From positions 1 through 64,000 of the forward strand of contig NZ_CP060137.1 of assembly GCF_014235785.1 (NCBI RefSeq): DNA of 64,000 nucleotides. The letters are read 5' to 3'. A program made the translations under genes and the position numbers. This document shows positions 31,386 to 41,809 of the stretch, piece by piece. The first letter of the stretch is position 1. Every line of letters starts with the position of its first letter. The DNA comes from Bacillus sp. PAMC26568 (GTDB taxonomy: Bacteria > Bacillota > Bacilli > Bacillales > Bacillaceae). The notes beneath the pieces were generated by a model that was not told the DNA's origin, searched no databases, and saw only the letters and a program-made list of their open reading frames with translations.

Positions 31386-32750
31386 ATGAATGAAATCTTT
31401 GATGATCGGATTCCTCCACAAAATATTGAAGCGGAGCAAGCTGTACTTGGAGCTATCTTTCTTGAACCCGCATCTCTTATCACCGCTTCTGAAATATTAA
31501 TTCCAGAAGATTTTTATCGGGCATCACATCAAAAAATTTATAATGTGATGCTGAAGCTAGCGGATAAAGGAGAACCTGTTGATTTAGTCACAGTTACTTC
31601 GGAGCTTGCAGATGCCAATATTTTAGAGGAAATCGGCGGAGTTTCATATTTGAGCGATCTGGCAAATGCTGTTCCTACTGCTGCAAATATTGAGTACTAC
31701 GGAAGAATTGTTGAAGAAAAATCAATTTTGCGCAGGCTGATCAGAACGGCAACTACGATTGCTCAGGATGGCTACTCCCGCGAAGACGAAGTTGATGTTT
31801 TATTAAATGAAGCAGAAAAAAACATCATGGAAGTATCTCAGCGTAAAAATGCTGGAGCTTTCCAAAATATTAAAGATGTTCTTGTACAAACATACGATAA
31901 CATTGAATTGCTTCATACACGCAAAGGCGACATTACTGGAATTGCAACAGGTTTTACCGAGCTCGACAGGATGACAGCTGGATTTCAGCGAAATGATCTC
32001 ATCATCGTAGCAGCCCGTCCATCTGTAGGTAAAACAGCATTCGCTCTGAATATTGCACAAAACGTAGCAACAAAAACAGATGAAAATGTCGCGATTTTCA
32101 GCCTTGAGATGGGAGCCGACCAGCTTGTCATGAGGATGCTTTGCGCTGAAGGGAATATCAATGCCCAAAATTTGCGTACAGGCAATCTAACTCCTGAAGA
32201 CTGGGGAAAGCTTACGATGGCAATGGGAAGTCTATCAGATTCAGGAATATTTATTGACGATACACCAGGAATCCGGGTCAGTGAAATACGTGCCAAGTGC
32301 CGCCGGCTTAAACAGGAAAGCGGACTAGGCATGATTTTGATTGACTATCTTCAGCTTATTCAGGGAAGCGGACGAAACAAAGATAACCGGCAGCAGGAAG
32401 TATCTGAAATCTCAAGAACGCTTAAATCATTGGCAAGGGAACTGAAGGTCCCTGTCATTGCCTTATCGCAGCTTTCGCGCGGAGTGGAGCAGCGTCAGGA
32501 CAAGCGTCCAATGATGTCTGACATTCGTGAATCAGGAAGTATTGAGCAGGATGCAGATATTGTTGCTTTCCTATACCGTGATGATTATTACGATAAAGAA
32601 TCCGAAAATAAAAATATCATAGAAATTATTATAGCGAAGCAGCGTAACGGTCCAGTTGGAACCGTGAGCCTTGCTTTCGTAAAGGAATACAATAAATTCG
32701 TAAACCTGGAACGGCGATTTGACGATGCAGGTGTTCCGCCAGGTGCTTAG
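31386..32750 (+). CDS. dnaB: Replicative DNA helicase (DnaB type, DnaC in B. subtilis)
   Basis: The 454-residue hexameric helicase that unwinds DNA at the fork. The N-terminal helical domain (PPQNIEAEQAVLGAIF) is followed by the RecA-like domain with Walker A ARPSVGKTAFALNIA and Walker B MILIDYLQLI. ATG 31386 (MNEIFDD) is chosen over 31374; it gives the same length as the B. subtilis protein. No intein is present. Confidence 0.97.
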   Translation: MNEIFDDRIPPQNIEAEQAVLGAIFLEPASLITASEILIPEDFYRASHQKIYNVMLKLADKGEPVDLVTVTSELADANILEEIGGVSYLSDLANAVPTAANIEYYGRIVEEKSILRRLIRTATTIAQDGYSREDEVDVLLNEAEKNIMEVSQRKNAGAFQNIKDVLVQTYDNIELLHTRKGDITGIATGFTELDRMTAGFQRNDLIIVAARPSVGKTAFALNIAQNVATKTDENVAIFSLEMGADQLVMRMLCAEGNINAQNLRTGNLTPEDWGKLTMAMGSLSDSGIFIDDTPGIRVSEIRAKCRRLKQESGLGMILIDYLQLIQGSGRNKDNRQQEVSEISRTLKSLARELKVPVIALSQLSRGVEQRQDKRPMMSDIRESGSIEQDADIVAFLYRDDYYDKESENKNIIEIIIAKQRNGPVGTVSLAFVKEYNKFVNLERRFDDAGVPPGA

Positions 32751-32783
32751 AGCCGTCTTGCTGTTGAGACGGCTTTTTTTGAT
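32751..32783 (+). terminator. Replicative helicase gene terminator
   Basis: Perfect stem AGCCGTCT/AGACGGCT with an 8-nt loop, followed by TTTTTTTGAT, directly after the stop. Confidence 0.93.
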
Positions 32784-32872
32784 TTTTCTATTCTTTACCC
32801 CTTTAGAATGAAATGCCTAATTAGTGGAACTCTAAGTGAAGATATATTAATATCTCTTCTTTTTGCTTAATA

Positions 32873-32948
32873 TTACGAACGAAATGAAAATGAAATCTCA
32901 TTAATGTTCGTCTTTTCGTTGACTTTATGACGATACGTTGGTAAAATT
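32873..32948 (+). promoter_or_regulatory. purA promoter with paired PurR boxes
   Basis: Two PurBox-like sequences face each other: ATTACGAACGAAA (32873-32885) and AAGACGAACATTA on the minus strand (32915..32903), 17 nt apart. In B. subtilis PurR binds such inverted PurBox pairs, relieved by PRPP. The promoter follows: TTGACT (32920-32925), 17 nt, TAAAAT (32943-32948). Box 2 lies just upstream of the -35. Confidence 0.85.
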
Positions 32949-32962
32949 AGCTTGTTTGATAG

Positions 32963-34291
<1,329 letters not shown>

Positions 34292-34300
34292 ACAGCGGAA

Positions 34301-34333
34301 TCGAAAGGGGGCTTGCCTCCTTTCGGTTTTTTA
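34301..34333 (+). terminator. purA terminator
   Basis: Stem CGAAAGGGGG/CCTCCTTTCG around CTTG, followed by GTTTTTTAG. Confidence 0.9.
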
Positions 34334-34551
34334 GATTGAAGACTCGTAAGCTGGTACATAGAGTAAAAGGTAAATCTCAACAGAAAGAAATTCAGTTGAA
34401 AAACAGAGGATATTACACTTAATACCAACCCGAGAATTGTCTTTTTCTAGCTGCCTTTGCCAATTTGAAAACATGGAAAAGCGATTATTTTCAAGTATGG
34501 AAGCATCTCTGCCTGCACCGGAGTCTTTTCTATGCACCGAAAAGTGAGTTT

Positions 34552-34698
34552 AATTGGTGTAAATACAATTCTATCAGTGTAAATCCATGTTTTATCAGTG
34601 AAAATTTCAGTTTTATCAATGTAAACCGCGTTTTAATCAGTGTAAACTTCAGGTTTACCAGTCAAAATGACGATTTTATCAGTATTACGAATAAAATT
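34552..34698. repeat. Seven tandem 21-bp units, consensus ATCAGTGTAAA plus a variable 10 bp
   Basis: A diverged core of the form ATCAGTGTAAA recurs exactly every 21 bp at 34552, 34573, 34594, 34615, 34636, 34657 and 34678. The ten bases between cores vary but are rich in T and often contain TTTTA. Because 21 is divisible by three, one open frame across it reads as ISVN-type heptapeptides, but it has no ribosome site. I regard it as non-coding. The flanking 34334-34551 and 34699-34860 hold no gene that I can recognise. Confidence 0.8.
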
Positions 34699-34871
34699 CC
34701 TGGTTTGCTATTGTGCTGAAGTTTTATAAACATATGATAGTACCCACAGATAGAAATAAATAATTTCTTTTATAAACTTTTCCTTGTTATTCTTCTACCA
34801 TTGAAGTACAATAATAAAGGTTCGGTAATAAACAGCAATAAGTACTGTGTTTACATACATACACATACATA

Positions 34872-34896
34872 GCTCGGTAGCTCAGTCGGTAGAGCA
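34872..34896 (+). pseudogene. 5' fragment of a tRNA-Phe gene
   Basis: Twenty-five bases are identical to positions 2-26 of the intact tRNA-Phe 150 bp downstream (start GCTCGGTAGCTCAGTCGG). They cover the acceptor 5' strand and D arm. The sequence then departs completely: no anticodon or T arm follows. This is a partial duplication or the remains of a second tRNA gene in a former cluster. Confidence 0.8.
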
Positions 34897-35020
34897 CGAT
34901 CGAATAATCTCCGAAGAATAAGCATCAGCGCACAAATGGAGCTGCAGCTTGGCTAAGCTTTCTGAGATTTGGGCGAAGGTCCCAAAAACAAAAACAACAT
35001 TGTACTGCATACTAAAACAT

Positions 35021-35093
35021 GGCTCGGTAGCTCAGTCGGTAGAGCAAAGGACTGAAAATCCTTGTGTCGGCGGTTCGATTCCGTCCCGAGCCA
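35021..35093 (+). tRNA. trnF: tRNA-Phe(GAA)
   Basis: A complete cloverleaf: the acceptor stem GGCTCGG pairs with CCGAGCC; the D arm contains AGCTCAGTCGGTAGAGCA; the anticodon stem-loop AAGGACTGAAAATCCTT has anticodon GAA; the T arm is GGCGGTTCGATTCCGTC. The discriminator base is A (35093), followed by CTC, so the 3' CCA is not encoded and must be added by tRNA nucleotidyltransferase. B. subtilis carries a tRNA-Phe gene in the same purA-walR interval (trnY). Confidence 0.95.
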
Positions 35094-35102
35094 CTCAAAA
35101 AA

Positions 35103-35137
35103 GACATGACCCCTTTGAGGGTCATGTCTTTTTGCTT
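35103..35137 (+). terminator. tRNA-Phe terminator
   Basis: Stem GACATGACCC/GGGTCATGTC with a short loop, followed by TTTTTGC, ten bases after the tRNA. Confidence 0.93.
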
Positions 35138-35365
35138 TGTGACTTTTGTGGCAGAGAAATTATGGGCATATTTTTACAGGAAACAGTAAATTATGACACC
35201 AATAATACAGAAATGTTACATTTTGCAAAATCACTAGGTAATTTTCTGATAATATGATAATTTAATAAGGTAGTAAAAAAATAGAATTTTGTCGAAATAG
35301 AACTATTTGCTTACATAATGATAGATAAAGTACTTAGCAGTGGTTAATTGGGAGGAAATTAAATC

Positions 35366-36823
35366 GTGTTTAAGCGCATAAATGGATTGATTGGAAACAA
35401 CGTTCAACATACAAAAAACAAAATAATGAAAAAAGCTTTTTTTAGTTTGGCCTTTGCCGGAACATTGTCTCTTGGCTTCGGATCTGCAGCATCAGCAGAG
35501 GAATCACTTGAAACGGTTTATCACGTTTATTTAGATGGTGAAAGAGTTGGCACTGTTGATAGTCAGCAGTTAATTGATAACCTTTCAAAGAAGAAAATTG
35601 AAGAGGCTAAAAAGACATACAAAGATTATCAATTAACGGTTGAAGAGATTGAATTGATTCCTGAACAAATGTTTCGTCCTGTTTCAAACAATGAGGAGAC
35701 ATTAAATAAGCTGAATGCGGATCTTCAGGTTGTTGCTGAAGCAGCATCTATTAAAATTGACGACAAGACAATTGCTTCTTTTAAAAACAAAGAAGAGGCA
35801 GAAACTGCATTAAATAAATTTAAAGGCAAATATGTTTCTGAAGATGATCTAAAACATTTAGAAACTCTGAAACATACTTCAGTCCCTTTACAGCCTATTA
35901 AAGAAAATGAATCTCGTATATTAGACGTTTCCTTTACTGATAAAGTTTCAGTATCTGAAGAAAAAGTTGCGCCAGAAAAACTAATTTCTGCCGAAGATGG
36001 TTTAAAGCTTCTAGAAAAAGGTACATTTGAAGAGAAAAAGCACGAAGTCAAAGATACAGATGTACTTGGCAAAGTAGCTTCTGAATATAAACTTACGCTG
36101 GATGATTTGCTTGCACTTAATCCAGGGATAAAAGAAGACGATGTCATTAAACCCGGTGACGAACTAAATGTAAAAGCGTATAAGCCGTTTACAAATGTTC
36201 TCGTGAAAGAAGAAGTATCTAAAAAAGAGGCGATTGCCTATGAAACTGAAGTGATTGAAGATGCTTCAATGTTCAAAGGCGACAAGAAAACAAAGCAAGA
36301 AGGAAAAGACGGCCAAAAGCTGCTGAATTATATGGTTTATAAAGAAAATGGGAATGAAGTAAAGCGTGATACAACAAAAGATGAAACGCTGACTGAACCT
36401 GTGAAAGAGATTATCGTAAAAGGCACCAAGGTTGTACCTTCGCGCGGGAATGGTTCCTTAACATGGCCTGCAGTTGGCGGGTATGTTTCTAGTAAGCTTG
36501 GAACACGCTGGGGTAAAATGCATAAAGGCATCGATATTGCCCGCCCGAGTGACCGCACAATAAAAGCAGCGGATAATGGAAAAATCGTCTCTGCAGGAAA
36601 TTCCGGAGCGTACGGAAATAAGATTGAAATTGACCATGGCAATGGCATGAAAACAGTCTATGCACATTTAGATTCAATCTCTGTGTCTGTAGGACAAACG
36701 GTCTCTCAAGGTCAAAAAATTGGTGTAATGGGATCAACTGGGCGCTCTACAGGTGTTCATTTGCACTTTGAAGTATACGAAAATGGCAACTTAAAAAATC
36801 CGCTTGATTATTTGAAAAAATAA
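35366..36823 (+). CDS. Secreted LysM/G5/M23 peptidoglycan hydrolase
   Basis: A 485-residue exported protein. After a signal peptide (AFFSLAFAGTLSLGFGSAAS, cut near ASAEE) and a roughly 180-residue N-terminal region come a LysM module (VLGKVASEYKLTLDDLLALNPG), a G5-like domain (VLVKEEVSKKEAIAYETEVI) and a C-terminal M23 metallopeptidase with HKGIDIARP (zinc ligands His and Asp) and HLHFEVYENG (catalytic/zinc His). M23 enzymes cut peptide cross-links in the wall. The start is GTG 35366 behind GGGAGGAAATTAAATC. It lies immediately before the WalRK operon, which controls wall hydrolases, so WalR control is likely but not shown. Confidence 0.93.
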   Translation: MFKRINGLIGNNVQHTKNKIMKKAFFSLAFAGTLSLGFGSAASAEESLETVYHVYLDGERVGTVDSQQLIDNLSKKKIEEAKKTYKDYQLTVEEIELIPEQMFRPVSNNEETLNKLNADLQVVAEAASIKIDDKTIASFKNKEEAETALNKFKGKYVSEDDLKHLETLKHTSVPLQPIKENESRILDVSFTDKVSVSEEKVAPEKLISAEDGLKLLEKGTFEEKKHEVKDTDVLGKVASEYKLTLDDLLALNPGIKEDDVIKPGDELNVKAYKPFTNVLVKEEVSKKEAIAYETEVIEDASMFKGDKKTKQEGKDGQKLLNYMVYKENGNEVKRDTTKDETLTEPVKEIIVKGTKVVPSRGNGSLTWPAVGGYVSSKLGTRWGKMHKGIDIARPSDRTIKAADNGKIVSAGNSGAYGNKIEIDHGNGMKTVYAHLDSISVSVGQTVSQGQKIGVMGSTGRSTGVHLHFEVYENGNLKNPLDYLKK

Positions 36824-36855
36824 CCTCTAGCTTTGCTAGAGGTTTTCTTCTTTTA
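36822..36855 (+). terminator. M23 hydrolase terminator
   Basis: Stem AACCTCTAGC/GCTAGAGGTT with a TTT loop, followed by TTCTTCTTTT. The next 260 bp up to walR contain no gene and should hold the walR promoter. Confidence 0.9.
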
Positions 36856-37116
36856 AGCTCGGCAGCTGCCGGGTTTTTGTCAGTTAAGCGGTCTATGAGG
36901 AAGGGAATAAGATAGGAGGAAATCGGGTTCATGCAATAATCTGAAATCTCCAAGTTTAATCTCTATCTGTTTTGCTGGGCATACATTAGGAAATACCTAA
37001 TAAGAAGATTTCTTTAAATTACTCGAAAAGAATGACTTGAAAAGATGATTCTGTTAAGTAGACGTGGTAAATTAAGAATACGGAAGATACACCTTACGTA
37101 AAAGGGGCGAATGGTC

Positions 37117-37824
37117 ATGGAAAAGAAAATCCTAGTTGTGGATGATGAAAAGCCGATTGCAGACATTCTGCAATTTAACTTAAAAAAAGAGGGCTATGAA
37201 GTATTTTGTGCCTATGATGGAAATGAAGCACTTGAAATGGTTGAAGAAATTCAGCCTGATTTGATTCTTTTAGATATTATGCTCCCAAATAAAGACGGAA
37301 TGGAAGTTTGCCGTGAAGTGCGGAAGAAATATGAAATACCCATTATTATGCTGACGGCAAAGGATTCTGAAATAGACAAGGTGCTTGGACTTGAGCTTGG
37401 TGCAGATGACTATGTCACTAAGCCATTCAGTACAAGAGAGCTGCTTGCACGTGTGAAAGCAAACTTAAGAAGATTGCAGGCAATTCCTGCAACAGATCAG
37501 CAATCAGATAAAAATGAAATTGAGATCGGTTCATTGACCATCCATCCGGATGCATATGTTGTGTCCAAACGCGGGGAAACCATTGAATTGACTCATCGTG
37601 AATTTGAACTGCTTCACTATTTAGCAAAACATATTGGACAAGTTATGACACGGGAGCATCTTCTTCAAACCGTTTGGGGCTATGATTATTTCGGTGACGT
37701 TCGTACAGTAGATGTTACTGTTCGCCGCTTAAGGGAAAAAATTGAGGATAATCCAAGCCATCCGACGTGGATCGTTACGCGAAGAGGTGTCGGGTATTAC
37801 TTGCGAAACCCTGAACAGGAGTAG
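37117..37824 (+). CDS. walR: Cell-wall response regulator WalR (YycF)
   Basis: The 235-residue OmpR-family regulator of the essential WalRK system, which adjusts cell-wall hydrolase genes. The receiver domain has the phospho-acceptor in LILLDIMLP (Asp about 53) and the conserved lysine in VTKPFS. The C-terminal winged helix includes [14 protein letters not shown] and [16 protein letters not shown] 37117 is preferred over 37111 because AAAGGGGCG is 9 nt upstream. walK follows after 5 nt. Confidence 0.98.
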   Translation: MEKKILVVDDEKPIADILQFNLKKEGYEVFCAYDGNEALEMVEEIQPDLILLDIMLPNKDGMEVCREVRKKYEIPIIMLTAKDSEIDKVLGLELGADDYVTKPFSTRELLARVKANLRRLQAIPATDQQSDKNEIEIGSLTIHPDAYVVSKRGETIELTHREFELLHYLAKHIGQVMTREHLLQTVWGYDYFGDVRTVDVTVRRLREKIEDNPSHPTWIVTRRGVGYYLRNPEQE

Positions 37825-37829
37825 GTTTC

Positions 37830-39677
37830 ATGAACAAAGTTGGTTTCTTTAGATCCATCCATTTCAAGTTTGTTATGGTCTATGTGCTCCTTATCATGAT
37901 TGCGATGCAGATCATTGGAGTGTACTTTGTGAAACAGCTTGAACGATCTCTGCTGGAAAATTTCAATACCTCAATTACTCAAAGGATCAATTTCATAAAT
38001 TACAGCATCGAACAGGAAATGACCAAAGAGCGCACAGGGGATGATTCGGCAGTTGCTGTTCCTACTTTGGAAGAGGACATTACAGCCATATTAAAAGATT
38101 TTGCGAAGGATGAAATTCAGGAAATACGGGTCATTGATAAAAATAGCCGTGTCATTGCAACATCAGATCCAAATAATAGTGATATTATCGGAAAGCGGAC
38201 AACAGAAGTTCTTGTAAAACGAACGCTTGTCTTTGAAAAACCTGATGAAAAAGTATTAATTGACCGTGATACGAGCCGACGTGTGTGGGTTTCTTCAACA
38301 CCAATAAAAAATATTGACCAAGATACGATTGGTGCCTTATATCTGGTTGCTTCCATGGAAGAAGTATTTTCTCAAATGCGCGTAATCAACGGGATTTTAG
38401 CGACTGGAACAGGGCTATCCTTGGCCATTACCGCCGTACTTGGTGTTTTTCTGGCGCGTACTATTACAAGACCTATGTCTGATATGAGAAAGCAGGCAAT
38501 TGAGCTATCGAAAGGAAACTTTTCCAGAAAAGTTAAAGTCTATGGTGAGGATGAAATTGGCCAGCTTGCCATTACCTTTAATAATTTGACAGATAAGCTA
38601 GAAGAGGCTCAGGCAACAACTGAAGGAGAACGAAAGAAGCTTGCTTCTGTTATTGCTCATATGACCGATGGCGTAATTGCAACAAATCGTTCAGGGGAAG
38701 TCATTTTAATTAATAATCCAGCGATGGAAATGCTTAATGTTTCACGTGAAACGGTCTATGAAGTGCCTATTACAAAGCTTTTAGGCATTGATGATGAATA
38801 TACGTTTGATAGTTTAATTGAGCAGCAGGATTCCCTCATTTTAGATGCGAGTACGCTTGAAAAACCATACATTCTCCGAGTGAACTTTTCTGTTATTCAA
38901 AAAGAACACGATCGAAATAATGGCTTAATCGCTGTGATATATGACATCACTGAACAAGAAAAAATTGATCAGGAACGACGTGAGTTTGTTGCCAACGTGT
39001 CACATGAACTTAGAACTCCTTTAACAACGATGCGAAGTTACCTCGAAGCTCTTGCTGAAGGTGCATGGGAAGATAAGGAAATAGCTCCTCAGTTCTTAAA
39101 TGTGACTCAAAATGAAACGGAACGAATGATTCGTCTTGTCAATGATTTGCTGCAGCTTTCAAAACTCGACAGCAAAGATTACCGTATCAATAAACAGTGG
39201 ATTAATTTCACAAATTTCTTCAATCAGATTATTGATCGATTTGAGATGACAAAGGAACAGCATGTTACGTTTCTCCGAATGCTTCCAGAGGAAAAACTTT
39301 ATGTGGATATTGATCCTGATAAGATTACACAAGTCCTTGATAATATCATTTCAAATGCTCTTAAATATTCACCTGAGGGTGGTCTGATTACATTCAAAAT
39401 AGAAGTGCTTGATGACGAATTGCAAATAAGTGTGAAAGATGAAGGCATGGGAATTCCTAAAGGGACAGAACATAAGATATTTGAGCGTTTTTATCGGGTG
39501 GACAAAGCGCGGACAAGGAAGCTTGGAGGAACAGGGCTTGGTCTTGCTATTGCAAAAGAGATGATCGGTGCGCATGATGGGGAAATATGGGCAAAGAGTG
39601 TTGAGGGAAAAGGAACAACAATCCTATTTACCTTGCCGTTTACCCAGGATCAAGAGGATGATTGGGATGAATCGTGA
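37830..39677 (+). CDS. walK: Cell-wall sensor histidine kinase WalK (YycG)
   Basis: The 615-residue membrane kinase partner of WalR. Order: TM1 (FVMVYVLLIMIAMQIIGVYF), extracellular PAS-like domain, TM2 (about 185-205), HAMP (RTITRPMSDMRKQA), cytoplasmic PAS (about 265-370), HisKA with the phosphorylated His in FVANVSHELRTPLTTM, and HATPase (DNIISNALKYSPEGG and GTGLGLAI). A perfect-looking parS site lies inside the gene. It overlaps walH by 11 nt. Confidence 0.98.
   Translation: MNKVGFFRSIHFKFVMVYVLLIMIAMQIIGVYFVKQLERSLLENFNTSITQRINFINYSIEQEMTKERTGDDSAVAVPTLEEDITAILKDFAKDEIQEIRVIDKNSRVIATSDPNNSDIIGKRTTEVLVKRTLVFEKPDEKVLIDRDTSRRVWVSSTPIKNIDQDTIGALYLVASMEEVFSQMRVINGILATGTGLSLAITAVLGVFLARTITRPMSDMRKQAIELSKGNFSRKVKVYGEDEIGQLAITFNNLTDKLEEAQATTEGERKKLASVIAHMTDGVIATNRSGEVILINNPAMEMLNVSRETVYEVPITKLLGIDDEYTFDSLIEQQDSLILDASTLEKPYILRVNFSVIQKEHDRNNGLIAVIYDITEQEKIDQERREFVANVSHELRTPLTTMRSYLEALAEGAWEDKEIAPQFLNVTQNETERMIRLVNDLLQLSKLDSKDYRINKQWINFTNFFNQIIDRFEMTKEQHVTFLRMLPEEKLYVDIDPDKITQVLDNIISNALKYSPEGGLITFKIEVLDDELQISVKDEGMGIPKGTEHKIFERFYRVDKARTRKLGGTGLGLAIAKEMIGAHDGEIWAKSVEGKGTTILFTLPFTQDQEDDWDES
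38738..38753. promoter_or_regulatory. parS site inside walK
   Basis: TGTTTCACGTGAAACG contains the parS palindrome core GTTTCACGTGAAAC. With the site in parB it gives two ParB loading sites within 17 kb, as expected near an origin. Confidence 0.9.
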
Positions 39678-41013
39678 GAATTTAAAAACAATAACCTTAG
39701 CGATACTCGTCTGCTGCAGTGTGTTTTTTACGTATAACCTTTGGACATTCAAACCTAACTACGATTTTGTCCAAAGCAGCCAATACTTAGAAAACGAACC
39801 AATCAGCAATGAGAAGAAAGAGCCCTATCATGTTATCCGGCCCTATCAAATGTTCGTACAAGATCATTCAAATCATTATGGAACGTTTCAAGCGAAAGAG
39901 ATCAATTCGCTTTGGGATGAGCTGAAACGATGGGATATCAATGAAGTAAAGAATGTGTCAAACAGATATAGCTCTGCAAAACTGAATGATTGGATAAACG
40001 GAAACAGCGAAACGAAGAAAATAGAGCTTGTTTTTAGTGATAAAATACCGTTTGAAATCTTTCAATCTCTTTTCCAATATAAATCTCAAAAAACCATATA
40101 CTCTTCCTTTGACAGGATCGTTATGCCAATTGGAAAAGAAAATCAGCAGCAAAAAATTATGTTTGTTTCATATGAACAGCGTCTTGTTTATGAAGCAACG
40201 ATAAGCGATGTAAATGCTAAGAATTTTGTTGCTTCAGTTATTGAAAAAAAGGAAAATTTGGATCCTTATGTCTCAATGAATCTTTTAGAAGATAAGGCGA
40301 TGCTGCTTCCTGAAGGCAATATTCAAATGGACCAAACGAAATATATTACTGACTCAATTGATGGTGAGGATTTTAAACAGGCATTATTCAACAATCCAAG
40401 CTATGTGCGAAGAGAAATGAAGCCTACACAAAACATTTATACAGATGGAACAAGTTTATTAACCATCTATCCAAGTCAGGAAAAATTACGCTTTGTGAAC
40501 CCGACAATTGATCCAAGCATGTTTATTGAACGAGGAAAGGCAATGAAGCAAAGCATTGAATTTTTAAATAATCATGGAGGCTGGACGGATGATTATCAGT
40601 TCTATAACATGGATTCCGACAGCCAGCTTGTCTCATTTCGGTTAATGGTCAATCTTTTCCCTGTCTTTGAAGATATTACAAATACATTTGGTCCAGCCGA
40701 GATATCCATGCGGTGGGGCAATAATGAAATTGCCACGTATCTGCGTCCATTATTTGAATTGGACATACCGATTGGACAAAATGCAGTAAAAATGGCAAAT
40801 GGAAAAGAGGTAATCGATCTACTTAAACAGGAGAAAAACCTGGAGCTGAAAGATGTGAAACGAGTCTTTCCAGCTTATGAAATGTCTGCAACAGCTGAGC
40901 CAAGGATTGTAACGCTTAAGCCTTCTTGGTATGTTGAAACAGAAAGCGGTCATTTCTCAAAATTGGAATCAAGAAATGAAACGCTTGGAGGTAACAGCGA
41001 TGGATTGGAGTAA
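39667..41013 (+). CDS. walH: WalRK regulator WalH (YycH)
   Basis: A 448-residue protein with one N-terminal membrane helix (ITLAILVCCSVFFTYNLW) and a large extracellular domain. WalH and WalI contact WalK in the membrane and modulate its activity. The open frame begins at 39568, but AGAGGATGATTGGG and the membrane-anchor start support ATG 39667 (MNRENLK). It overlaps walK by 11 nt and walI by 14 nt. Confidence 0.94.
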   Translation: MNRENLKTITLAILVCCSVFFTYNLWTFKPNYDFVQSSQYLENEPISNEKKEPYHVIRPYQMFVQDHSNHYGTFQAKEINSLWDELKRWDINEVKNVSNRYSSAKLNDWINGNSETKKIELVFSDKIPFEIFQSLFQYKSQKTIYSSFDRIVMPIGKENQQQKIMFVSYEQRLVYEATISDVNAKNFVASVIEKKENLDPYVSMNLLEDKAMLLPEGNIQMDQTKYITDSIDGEDFKQALFNNPSYVRREMKPTQNIYTDGTSLLTIYPSQEKLRFVNPTIDPSMFIERGKAMKQSIEFLNNHGGWTDDYQFYNMDSDSQLVSFRLMVNLFPVFEDITNTFGPAEISMRWGNNEIATYLRPLFELDIPIGQNAVKMANGKEVIDLLKQEKNLELKDVKRVFPAYEMSATAEPRIVTLKPSWYVETESGHFSKLESRNETLGGNSDGLE

Positions 41014-41803
41014 GACAAAATCCATTTTTATACTTGCTTTTCTCGTATTGAATACTTTTTTGGCCTTTCAATATTTTAACATTATTATCACAAACAGCAG
41101 GTATGATGTTATTCAAAAACCTATGATAGAAGAGCAGCTGGCAGCTGAAGGAATCACCTATGGTGAACTCCCAAAAGGAACAGAAAAAGGTGCATATATA
41201 GCTGCTGAGAGCAAGGTTTTCTCTAAGGAAGAATTAAAAGCTTTATCAGACCAGGAAATTCTTGAGTTTGACAATAAATCAAAAGGTTTAGTTGCGGAGT
41301 TTGAGGAACCAATTAGTCTTCCGGAGACAAACACAAAAAGCAAATTAAATCAGATTATCCGCGAAAACATCCTATATGGGGACGAATACGTACTTTGGAA
41401 AACAGATAAAACGAATAATACGATTGTTTATATTCAAACGCACAATGATAAAATGATTTTCCAAGATTTATCTGACCAAAAAATCGGCATGCTTATCCTT
41501 TATTTAAATGATAAAAACCAAATTGTCAGCTATGAGCAAACGATGCTTGAAAACATTGAGGATTTAGAAGAAAGACAGGATATCCTCCCGGCACTTAAAG
41601 CATTAGAAGCGCTCTACAATAAAAATGATTTAAAGCCAAACAGCAAAGTGACCGAAGTTCAGTTTGGATATTACTCGCCCTTCCCATTATCGGGAGAGCA
41701 GATTTTGGCGCCTACTTGGCATATCGTTGTAAACGAAAAAGAAGATTATTATGTGAATGCATTAGAGGGACAAGTTATTCGTCCTAACGAAAAATTGGAG
41801 TGA
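41000..41803 (+). CDS. walI: WalRK regulator WalI (YycI)
   Basis: A 267-residue membrane-anchored protein: one helix (IFILAFLVLNTFLAFQYFNI) and an extracellular domain of the YycI family (YSPFPLSGEQILAPTWHIVV is characteristic). ATG 41000 behind GGAGGTAACAGCG is chosen over the longer frame to 40931, which lies inside walH. Confidence 0.94.
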   Translation: MDWSKTKSIFILAFLVLNTFLAFQYFNIIITNSRYDVIQKPMIEEQLAAEGITYGELPKGTEKGAYIAAESKVFSKEELKALSDQEILEFDNKSKGLVAEFEEPISLPETNTKSKLNQIIRENILYGDEYVLWKTDKTNNTIVYIQTHNDKMIFQDLSDQKIGMLILYLNDKNQIVSYEQTMLENIEDLEERQDILPALKALEALYNKNDLKPNSKVTEVQFGYYSPFPLSGEQILAPTWHIVVNEKEDYYVNALEGQVIRPNEKLE

Positions 41804-41809
41804 GAAACG

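Noticed and set aside
34465..34719. An 84-codon open frame with ISVN-type heptapeptide repeats
   Set aside because: It has no ribosome site and is the by-product of the 21-bp DNA repeat, whose period is a multiple of three.
35210..35235. WalR binding site upstream of the M23 hydrolase
   Set aside because: TGTTAC-N5-GCAAAA has only one matching half of the TGTWAH-N5-TGTWAH pattern, so I only infer WalR control from position.
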